NCBI GenBank assembly: GCA_017421885.1
Contig: JAFOHJ010000047.1
Coordinates: forward strand, 1 to 5,330
Direction: 5' to 3'
Source of the DNA: Clostridia bacterium
GTDB lineage: Bacteria; Bacillota_A; Clostridia; Oscillospirales; Butyricicoccaceae
DNA length: 5,330 bases
Notes under the pieces: model-generated
The model's database searches: none
The model's input: the letters and a program-made list of their open reading frames with translations, nothing else
Told to the model about the DNA's origin: nothing
Part shown: piece after piece, positions 1 to 4,746 of the stretch
Numbering within the stretch: the stretch's first letter is position 1
How the letters are laid out: every line of letters starts with the position of its first letter
Made by a program: the position numbers and the translations under genes

Positions 1-1
1 A

Positions 2-415
2 GAAAACCTGGCTGATGCTGTATTCCAGCTGAAGAAGGGCGACGAAGTTGTTAAGCTGGTTAAGGAAAGCGATACAGTTTATCGTGTTGCTATGGCTGAT
101 GAAGTTAACGCAGTTGAAACATTTAAGACAGTTGCTTCCGGTAACATTGTTATCACAGGTGTTGATACAGACTCTGACTACACACTCGTTGAGACAGAGG
201 CTCCTGTTGGTTATAACATGCTGACAAAGCCTGTCGAGGTTGAGGAAGTTAAGGCTGACAACACAACAGTTGTTGATGTTGAGAACAAGACAGGTATTGA
301 GCTTCCCTCCACAGGTGGCATCGGTACAACAATCTTCTACGCACTGGGTGCTGTAATGGTCATCGGTGCAGGCGTCCTGCTGGTCGCTAAGAAGCGCATG
401 AGCGTTGAGGGCTAA
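2..415 (+). CDS. Major (backbone) pilin, LPXTG-anchored, C-terminal part (5' end outside window)
   Basis: The frame is open from base 2 and the gene begins upstream. The visible 137 residues are the last CnaB/SpaA-type immunoglobulin-like domain plus the sorting signal of a pilin that a class C sortase polymerises on the cell surface. Seen: a domain start resembling LAGAxFxL (here LADAVFQL); an E-box YTLVETEAPVGY, whose Glu normally catalyses the Lys-Asn isopeptide bond; a VENKTG segment that would supply the bond Asn; LPSTGG; a hydrophobic membrane segment; and the basic tail KKRMSVEG. The partner Lys and the pilin-motif Lys would lie upstream of the window. Codons are strongly biased: Val is mostly GTT and Thr is ACA throughout, unlike the following sortase, which fits high expression. 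A pilin-specific sortase follows immediately, which supports a pilus backbone role over a lone surface adhesin. Confidence 0.9.
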   Translation, partial: ENLADAVFQLKKGDEVVKLVKESDTVYRVAMADEVNAVETFKTVASGNIVITGVDTDSDYTLVETEAPVGYNMLTKPVEVEEVKADNTTVVDVENKTGIELPSTGGIGTTIFYALGAVMVIGAGVLLVAKKRMSVEG

Positions 416-439
416 TCTAAGTCATTAACCCCCACACAC

Positions 440-454
440 TTCGCATAACGCGAA
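440..454 (+). other. Small stem-loop in pilin-sortase spacer
   Basis: TTCGC (440-444) pairs with GCGAA (450-454) around an ATAAC loop. It is only 5 bp and has no U-tract, so alone it could be chance. It is listed because it is the first of three consecutive hairpins between the major pilin and the sortase. Confidence 0.3.
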
Positions 455-470
455 AACATTAAAATGAACT

Positions 471-507
471 CTCCCGCCGCCGGGTCCCGTACTGACCGGG
501 GCGGGGG
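471..507 (+). promoter_or_regulatory. GC-rich stem-loop in pilin-sortase spacer (possible attenuator or mRNA stabiliser)
   Basis: CCCGCC (473-478) pairs with GGCGGG (500-505). A bulged G479 is followed by CCGG (480-483) pairing with CCGG (496-499) over a 12-base loop; 471-472 can add a C-G and a U-G pair with 506-507. No U-run follows (the next bases are GATCATAACA), so it is not a standard intrinsic terminator. By inference it may protect the 3' end of the abundant pilin transcript or partly reduce read-through into the sortase gene. Confidence 0.55.
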
Positions 508-521
508 ATCATAACAAAGTT

Positions 522-557
522 GCTATACCGGGGAGGGCGACCTCCCCGGGTGATAGC
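522..557 (+). promoter_or_regulatory. Very stable stem-loop with GNRA-type loop just upstream of sortase RBS
   Basis: CCGGGGAGG (528-536) pairs perfectly with CCTCCCCGG (541-549) around a GCGA tetraloop of the GNRA class. After a small internal loop (A527 against 550-552), GCTAT (522-526) pairs with ATAGC (553-557). Only three bases separate the stem from the AAGGAG ribosome binding site at 561-566. No U-tract follows, so termination is unlikely. Roles in mRNA 3'-end protection after processing, or in tuning sortase translation, are inference. Confidence 0.65.
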
Positions 558-579
558 GGCAAGGAGAAACCTCTAAGAT

Positions 580-1428
580 ATGAAAAGCAAGATCTACAAC
601 ACCATACTGGTGATCATATTCCTTATAGGTCTGTCCTTGCTGCTTTACCCCACGGTAAGCGATTACTGGAACTCGTTCACATCGTCGCGCGCCATCACCC
701 ACTATTCGGATGAGGTCGCGAACATGAACGCCGAGCTGTATAAGAGCATCCTCACGCAGGCGCAGGAGTATAACGCCGGCCTCGTAGGGCGCGCCAACAG
801 CTATCTGCTCTCCGATGAGCAGAAGGAGAGATACAACGAGCTCCTGAACATCGACGGCACCGGCGTAATGGGCTATGTCGAGATCCCGCACATCAAGGTC
901 TCGCTCCCCATATACCACGGCACCGAGGAGAACGTCCTTCAGGTCGCCATCGGCCACCTCGAATGGTCGTCACTTCCTGTAGGCGGCGAAAGCAGCCACT
1001 GTGTCATCTCGGGTCACCGCGGCCTGCCTTCGGCAAAGCTGTTTTCCGACCTCGACGAGCTCATCGCGGGCGACATCTTCATGATCCGCGTGCTTGACGA
1101 GACCTTCACCTATGAGATCGACCAGATCCTGATCGTCGAGCCTCAGGACACCGAGGCGCTTCTGATCGAGGAGGGCAAAGACCTGTGTACGCTGGTCACC
1201 TGCACGCCCTACGGCATCAACACCCATCGCCTTCTGGTTCGCGGCCACAGGATAGCGAACATGGATGACGGCAGTGTTCGAGTCACCTCGGATGCGATGC
1301 AGATCGAGCCTATCATCGTAGCGCCCATCGTAGCGGCGCCAATGATACTGCTGCTTGTGTTGGCGGTGGTATTCATGCCGGGCAAGAAGGAAAAGCCCGA
1401 GAAGGCCAAAGGCCGACATGAGAAGTAA
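580..1428 (+). CDS. Class C sortase (pilin polymerase)
   Basis: This 282-residue membrane-anchored transpeptidase should cleave the LPXTG signal of the pilins between Thr and Gly and join the Thr to a Lys of the next subunit, building the pilus shaft on the outer face of the membrane. Seen: an N-terminal membrane segment (about 8-24); GVMGYVEIPHIKVSLPIYHGT (about 95-115), typical of the family; catalytic His146 in SGHRGLP; Cys208 in TLVTCTPYGINTHRLLVRG with the catalytic Arg likely R217; and a C-terminal membrane segment (about 244-266) with a basic tail, the two-anchor layout characteristic of class C. The usual Asp-Pro-aromatic lid motif before the core is not visible; the equivalent stretch reads RANSYLLSDEQ. 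The start is ATG 580, with AAGGAG at 561-566, a slightly long 13-base spacing. It is flanked by two LPXTG pilins. Confidence 0.95.
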   Translation: MKSKIYNTILVIIFLIGLSLLLYPTVSDYWNSFTSSRAITHYSDEVANMNAELYKSILTQAQEYNAGLVGRANSYLLSDEQKERYNELLNIDGTGVMGYVEIPHIKVSLPIYHGTEENVLQVAIGHLEWSSLPVGGESSHCVISGHRGLPSAKLFSDLDELIAGDIFMIRVLDETFTYEIDQILIVEPQDTEALLIEEGKDLCTLVTCTPYGINTHRLLVRGHRIANMDDGSVRVTSDAMQIEPIIVAPIVAAPMILLLVLAVVFMPGKKEKPEKAKGRHEK

Positions 1429-1482
1429 GGTAATAAAATACTCACATAAACAATACTCTCGAAATATGGAGGGGAAGATAAC

Positions 1483-2451
1483 ATGAAGAAAACAATATCT
1501 ATACTGATGACAGTGATGATGCTGGTCACGCTGACGGTAAGCGCGGCAGGAAAGATCGACCTTGAAAAGGGCATTGATCTGACCCTGAATTATGCTTATG
1601 ACGGCACGGCTATCAAGGGCGCCGAGTTCTCGGCTTACCGCATTGCCGAAGTCGACGAGTATGCGCGCTACAAGGTGCTGGAAGGCTTCGCAGGCTATGA
1701 GATCACCGGCTTCTTCGATGAGGACGGTTATCTGGTAGACGAAGAGGAAGGCTATTGGAAGAACGTTGCCACAACACTGTCGGGCTATATGACAAAGGAT
1801 AAGGTAGAGGCCACAGCAGCTGCCGAGACCGACGAGAACGGCAAGGCACACTTCGAGGGCCTGGAAGCCGGCATTTACCTGGTAATTGGCGCAAGCCACC
1901 GCCAGGGCAACTACCGCTATACAGCCGAACCCTTCCTGATCGCTCTTCCCGGCCTCGACCATGAGGCAAACGAGTGGGCCTATGATGTCGAGGTCGCTGT
2001 AAAGAACTCGCGCAAGACAGTCTATGACGACTTTGATATCACACTCATCAATCAGTGGGCTAATGCCGAAGCCTTTGAGGGCGAGCTGCCCGAGATCGAG
2101 GTAGAGATCTATCAGGACGGCGATCTTTATGACACAGTAGTTCTGAACGAAGAGAACAACTGGAAGGTAAAGGTCGAGGGTCTGTCTGAGAAGTACGAGT
2201 GGGAGTTCGTCGAGATCACAGAGGGCGACTTTACAGTAGCAGTCGAGCAGACAGGCAATAAGATCGTCTTCACCAACACACTTCCCGAGATCCCCGAAGA
2301 ACCCGGCGTTCCCGAGAATCCCCCCGCACCTCCCGCGGAGCCCGAGCTGCCTGCAACAGGTTCGCTCTGGTGGCCCGTACCCCTGCTGGCGATCGCAGGA
2401 GTAGTGCTTTTCATGCTTGGCTGGATGCGCAGAAGAAGCTATGAAGGCTAA
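1483..2451 (+). CDS. Minor, probably basal, pilin with LPXTG anchor
   Basis: A 322-residue secreted, wall-anchored pilus subunit. Seen: a signal peptide (about 1-22, MKK then a hydrophobic run ending in SAAG); an N-terminal SpaA-like domain (about 26-176); a CnaB-type domain (about 180-266) with DTVVLNEENNW, YEWEFVEI and VFTNT; a proline-rich stalk (about 268-288); LPATG (289-293); a membrane segment (about 296-314); and the tail RRRSYEG. A proline-rich stalk before the sorting signal is typical of basal pilins that cross the peptidoglycan, so I favour a base/anchor role over a tip adhesin. W165, V169, V171, K174 and N175 fit the pilin motif WxxxVxVYPKN, with Ala-Val in place of Tyr-Pro; K174 is the candidate acceptor for the shaft. 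In the CnaB domain the usual bonding Lys position appears to be Asn190. The start is ATG 1483, with GGAGGGG at 1468-1474, 8 bases upstream. The 54-base gap after the sortase holds nothing else recognisable. Confidence 0.88.
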   Translation: MKKTISILMTVMMLVTLTVSAAGKIDLEKGIDLTLNYAYDGTAIKGAEFSAYRIAEVDEYARYKVLEGFAGYEITGFFDEDGYLVDEEEGYWKNVATTLSGYMTKDKVEATAAAETDENGKAHFEGLEAGIYLVIGASHRQGNYRYTAEPFLIALPGLDHEANEWAYDVEVAVKNSRKTVYDDFDITLINQWANAEAFEGELPEIEVEIYQDGDLYDTVVLNEENNWKVKVEGLSEKYEWEFVEITEGDFTVAVEQTGNKIVFTNTLPEIPEEPGVPENPPAPPAEPELPATGSLWWPVPLLAIAGVVLFMLGWMRRRSYEG

Positions 2452-3058
2452 GAGAAACACAAAAGGAAGTTTTATGATGGCTACAGGGCTGCTGCTGATC
2501 GCGGCGGCCCTTTGCCTTACCGGGTATAACTTCTGGGAGGCCGACAGGGCCGGGGAGATATCGACAGAGGCGGCCGATGTGCTGATGGATGCCATCGAGG
2601 ATGTAATTATGACCACACCGGAGGGATATATACCCGACTATACGGTGGCCGACAACCTGAATATGCCCAAATACCCGGTGAATGGATATGACTATGTGGG
2701 AATGCTCGAGATCCCTTGTCTGGGGCTTAAGCTGCCCATCATCAACGACTGGAGCTACGGCGCCCTTAAATGCGCCCCCTGCCGATACACAGGCTCGGTG
2801 TATGACGGTGATATGGTCATCATGGCGCACAACTACCGCAGCCATTTCGCACGCTTAAGCAGAGTAGGAATGGGCGAGAGGATAAGCTTCACCGACATGG
2901 ACGGCAATAAGTTCGTCTATGAAGCAGTAGAACTGGAGACTCTGCAGGCGACTCAGATAGAAGAAATGACCTCGGGTGACTGGGATATGACGCTGTTTAC
3001 CTGCACCACCGGCGGCCAGGCGCGAGTAGCGGTCAGATTCGTGGAGATAATAGAATAA
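2441..3058 (+). CDS. Second sortase (non-class C, possibly the pilus-anchoring enzyme)
   Basis: A 205-residue sortase with one N-terminal membrane anchor (about 11-28) and no C-terminal one, unlike the class C enzyme upstream. Seen: MLEIPCLGLKLPI (about 88-100), WSYGALKCAPCRYTGS (about 104-119), catalytic His130 in MAHNYRSHF, Cys188 in TLFTCTTGG, and R195 (or R199) as the likely catalytic Arg in QARVAVRF. I cannot assign the class firmly; the fold signature is class A/D-like. As the last gene of a pilus operon, directly after the basal pilin, it may attach that pilin to the cell wall (inference). I chose ATG 2441: it overlaps the pilin stop by 11 bases, suggesting translational coupling, and gives the basic N-terminus MKAKRNTKG expected before a membrane segment, although its ribosome binding site is poor. 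ATG 2474 or 2477, with AAGGAAG at 2463-2469, is an alternative; a TTG at 2417 is less likely. Confidence 0.88.
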   Translation: MKAKRNTKGSFMMATGLLLIAAALCLTGYNFWEADRAGEISTEAADVLMDAIEDVIMTTPEGYIPDYTVADNLNMPKYPVNGYDYVGMLEIPCLGLKLPIINDWSYGALKCAPCRYTGSVYDGDMVIMAHNYRSHFARLSRVGMGERISFTDMDGNKFVYEAVELETLQATQIEEMTSGDWDMTLFTCTTGGQARVAVRFVEIIE

Positions 3059-3107
3059 GCCGGTTCACACGACAACAGCAGCAACAATGCAAATAACGAC
3101 TGACAGC

Positions 3108-3143
3108 GCAGCCTGCCCTTTTCCGGCAGGCTGCTGTTTTGTT
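3108..3143 (+). terminator. Intrinsic terminator of the pilus operon
   Basis: GCAGCCTGCC (3108-3117) pairs with GGCAGGCTGC (3125-3134), a perfect 10-bp GC-rich stem with a 7-base loop. It is followed by TGTTTTGTT (3135-3143). It lies 49 bases after the second sortase stop and before the next gene, as expected for a rho-independent terminator ending the pilin/sortase unit. Confidence 0.9.
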
Positions 3144-3156
3144 AAAAACAAGTTTC

Positions 3157-3190
3157 TTGATATGGCGCCCCCTTTGTGATAGGCTATAAA
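3157..3190 (+). promoter_or_regulatory. Tentative promoter for the apbE unit
   Basis: TTGATA (3157-3162) resembles a -35 box. Seventeen bases later TAGGCT (3180-3185), preceded by TGA, could serve as a weak extended -10. A better-looking TATAAA (3185-3190) is 22 bases from the -35, which is too far for a standard sigma-A promoter. A promoter is expected here because the previous operon ends at about 3143 and the next coding region starts at 3213, but the exact boxes are uncertain. Confidence 0.35.
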
Positions 3191-3212
3191 ATAGTAGAAA
3201 TGAGGGCAGAAT

Positions 3213-4211
3213 ATGTTTTTGAAAAGAACAGCCGCCCTTACGGCGGCTTTTTTGATGATAATACATTTGTGCGGATGCGGTGCGGCAAAAGAGTTGGAGA
3301 GCATGGTGTTCGCAATGGACACTGTTATGACTATGCGCCTTTACGGCGGCAGTGAAGAACTTATTAAGTCGCTGGAGGGCAGGATAAAGGAGCTCGAGGG
3401 ACTGTTTTCGGTCACCGACACGGGCAGCGAGATCTATGAGCTTAACCATACAGGCAGCGCTGAGCTTTCGGACGATACGATAGATCTTGTAACAAGGGGA
3501 CTCGAGCTCAGCGAGGCCACAGGCGGCGCACTTGACCTGACCGTTTATCCTATGGTCCGCGCATGGGGGTTCACGACGGGCGAATACCGTGTCCCCGATG
3601 AAGACGAGCTCAGGGAACTTTTACAGAAGTGCGATCATGAAAAGATAAATATAAGCGGCAGCACCGCGAGCATAGGTGAGGGAATGGAGCTTGACCTCGG
3701 CGCGGTGGCTAAAGGCTATACGGCCGATGTCCTCACCGCCATGGTAAAAGAGGCAGGAGTGAAATCGGCGCTTCTTGACCTCGGCGGAAATATATCTCTC
3801 ATCGGCGAGAAACCCGGCGGCGGAAGCTGGGGCGTGGGCGTGCGCGACCCGTTCTCGGAGGAAAATATAGGGGTGCTCAGGCTTGTCGACTGTATGGCGG
3901 TCACCTCAGGAAGCTATGAGCGCAATTTTGAGCAGAACGGCAAAGTGTATCATCATATCATAGACCCCGACAGCGGAATGCCGGCCGACAGCGGCCTTGC
4001 CTCGGTAACAATAATCGGTGAGGAAGGCACATTGTGCGACGGATTGTCGACGGCGCTGTTCGTTATGGGCCTTGAAGATGGGCTTGACCTGTGGAGGCGC
4101 ACGGATGATTTCGAGGCTGTCTTTGTGACCGATGACGGGGAGATTTTTATCACTGAAGGTCTTGAAGGAAGCTTTGAGTCGGAGCATAGTTATGAGGTGT
4201 GCAGGCGATGA
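3213..4211 (+). CDS. apbE: FAD:protein FMN transferase (ApbE family), lipoprotein
   Basis: This 332-residue enzyme transfers FMN from FAD to a Thr or Ser of extracytoplasmic electron-transfer proteins (FMN-binding domains of the Rnf/Nqr or related systems), using Mg2+. Seen: a signal peptide with lipobox HLCGC, giving lipid-modified Cys22 and membrane attachment on the outside; AMDTVMTMRLYG (34-45); LDLGAVAKGYTADVL (160-174); LLDLGGN (187-193); GGSWGVGVRDP (203-213); SGSYERNF (232-239); YHHIIDPDSGMP (246-257); and CDGLSTALFVMG (275-286), where Asp276 and Thr280 are the expected metal ligands. Length and motif order are normal, so it should be active. The start is ATG 3213, with GAGGG at 3202-3206, 6 bases upstream. 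Its stop overlaps the next start as ATGA. Codons for residues 6-13 form a terminator-like hairpin, which may control expression. No FMN-acceptor gene is in view. Confidence 0.95.
   Translation: MFLKRTAALTAAFLMIIHLCGCGAAKELESMVFAMDTVMTMRLYGGSEELIKSLEGRIKELEGLFSVTDTGSEIYELNHTGSAELSDDTIDLVTRGLELSEATGGALDLTVYPMVRAWGFTTGEYRVPDEDELRELLQKCDHEKINISGSTASIGEGMELDLGAVAKGYTADVLTAMVKEAGVKSALLDLGGNISLIGEKPGGGSWGVGVRDPFSEENIGVLRLVDCMAVTSGSYERNFEQNGKVYHHIIDPDSGMPADSGLASVTIIGEEGTLCDGLSTALFVMGLEDGLDLWRRTDDFEAVFVTDDGEIFITEGLEGSFESEHSYEVCRR
3230..3253 (+). terminator. Terminator-like hairpin inside the 5' end of apbE
   Basis: AGCCGCC (3230-3236) pairs perfectly with GGCGGCT (3242-3248) around a CTTAC loop, and the T-run 3248-3253 (six T) follows at once. 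The shape is that of a rho-independent terminator but it lies 18 bases into the apbE reading frame, within the signal-peptide codons. Either it is an attenuator that works only when translation fails to start, or it is a chance product of Ala-rich codons. The structure is certain from the sequence; the function is inference. Confidence 0.5.
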
Positions 4212-4699
4212 AAACAAAAAGGCTAGTTTTTGATGCACTACTGACAACGGTGGCCCTCACCATATTCATGCTTGAGGCACAGGTGCCTGTTCCGGTGCCT
4301 GTCCCGGGTGTAAAGCTGGGCCTTGCCAACATAGTCACGCTGTATGCGGTGTTCGCTATAGGCGCAGCCGATGCGCTGGGCATTCTGTTGTGCCGCGTGG
4401 TGCTTGGCGCTTTTTTTGCGGGGCAGCTGATGACTCTTATTTACAGCCTGACCGGCGGACTTCTGTGCTGGATAGTGTGCTGCCTTCTGAGGAATGTAAT
4501 GGATGATCGTCAGATATGGCTGTGCAGTATTCTTGGGGCGATGGCACATAATATAGGGCAGATTGCTGCGGCGGTGGCTGTTACTCAGACGCCTAAGCTG
4601 CTTGTGTATCTGCCGGTTCTGATGGTTTCGGGAATCATTGCCGGCACTTTTACCGGATTTGCAGCGAGGTTTCTGCTGGAACGAATGAAGAATATATGA
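4208..4699 (+). CDS. Gx transporter family membrane protein (annotated in databases as heptaprenyl diphosphate synthase component I)
   Basis: A 163-residue integral membrane protein with about five hydrophobic segments (roughly 8-23, 40-58, 62-95, 103-125 and 131-156). The family signature is clear: PGVKLGLANIVTLYAVF (33-49), GGLLCW (83-88) and GAMAHNIGQIAAA (110-122). The family was named for a supposed heptaprenyl diphosphate synthase subunit but resembles small-molecule transporter or ECF S components; the substrate is unknown to me. Coupling to apbE fits the recurring neighbourhood of extracytoplasmic flavoprotein electron transfer and quinone-related genes. The start is ATG 4208, which overlaps the apbE TGA as ATGA and has GAGGT at 4194-4198, 9 bases upstream. 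The in-frame GTG at 4199 has no room for a ribosome binding site. The Val-Pro repeat at residues 26-33 is encoded by a 12-base tandem duplication. Confidence 0.85.
   Translation: MKTKRLVFDALLTTVALTIFMLEAQVPVPVPVPGVKLGLANIVTLYAVFAIGAADALGILLCRVVLGAFFAGQLMTLIYSLTGGLLCWIVCCLLRNVMDDRQIWLCSILGAMAHNIGQIAAAVAVTQTPKLLVYLPVLMVSGIIAGTFTGFAARFLLERMKNI
4282..4305 (+). repeat. Imperfect tandem 12-base repeat encoding Val-Pro repeats
   Basis: GGTGCCTGTTCC (4282-4293) is followed directly by GGTGCCTGTCCC (4294-4305), one mismatch apart and in frame. It gives VPVPVPVP just before the conserved PGVKLGLAN motif of the Gx family protein. A local slippage duplication is the simplest explanation. Confidence 0.8.
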
Positions 4700-4708
4700 A
4701 AATAATAA

Positions 4709-4741
4709 ACAGCCTGTGGATTTTCCACAGGCTGTAGTTTT
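4709..4741. terminator. Bidirectional intrinsic terminator between convergent genes
   Basis: ACAGCCTGTGGA (4709-4720) pairs perfectly with TCCACAGGCTGT (4724-4735). On the + strand AGTTTTAA follows; on the - strand the stem is followed by a T-rich stretch (complement of 4697-4708). It lies between the + strand stop at 4699 and the - strand stop at 4747, so it can serve both operons. Confidence 0.88.
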
Positions 4742-4746
4742 AACTC

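Noticed and set aside
471..557. Reading the two GC-rich spacer hairpins as intrinsic terminators after the major pilin
   Set aside because: Neither stem is followed by a T-run, and the second leads straight into the sortase ribosome binding site, so I call them regulatory or stabilising structures instead.
523..957. Antisense open frame over the spacer and the start of the class C sortase
   Set aside because: It overlaps a well-supported gene, has no family motif, and is explained by the codon usage of the sense gene.
970..2616. A 548-codon open frame on the - strand across the sortase and minor pilin genes
   Set aside because: It is exactly antisense in codon register to both genes, which share a frame and avoid TTA, CTA and TCA codons, so the stop-free run is explained. 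Its protein is Cys- and His-rich nonsense without a recognisable domain, and no ribosome binding site was found.
3059..3212. A riboswitch (for example FMN) in the leader of apbE
   Set aside because: After the pilus terminator only about 70 bases remain before the start codon, and no conserved riboswitch core is seen.
4199..4207. GTG 4199 as the start of the Gx family protein
   Set aside because: The GAGGT at 4194-4198 would touch the GTG, while it is ideally spaced for ATG 4208, which also makes the ATGA overlap with apbE.
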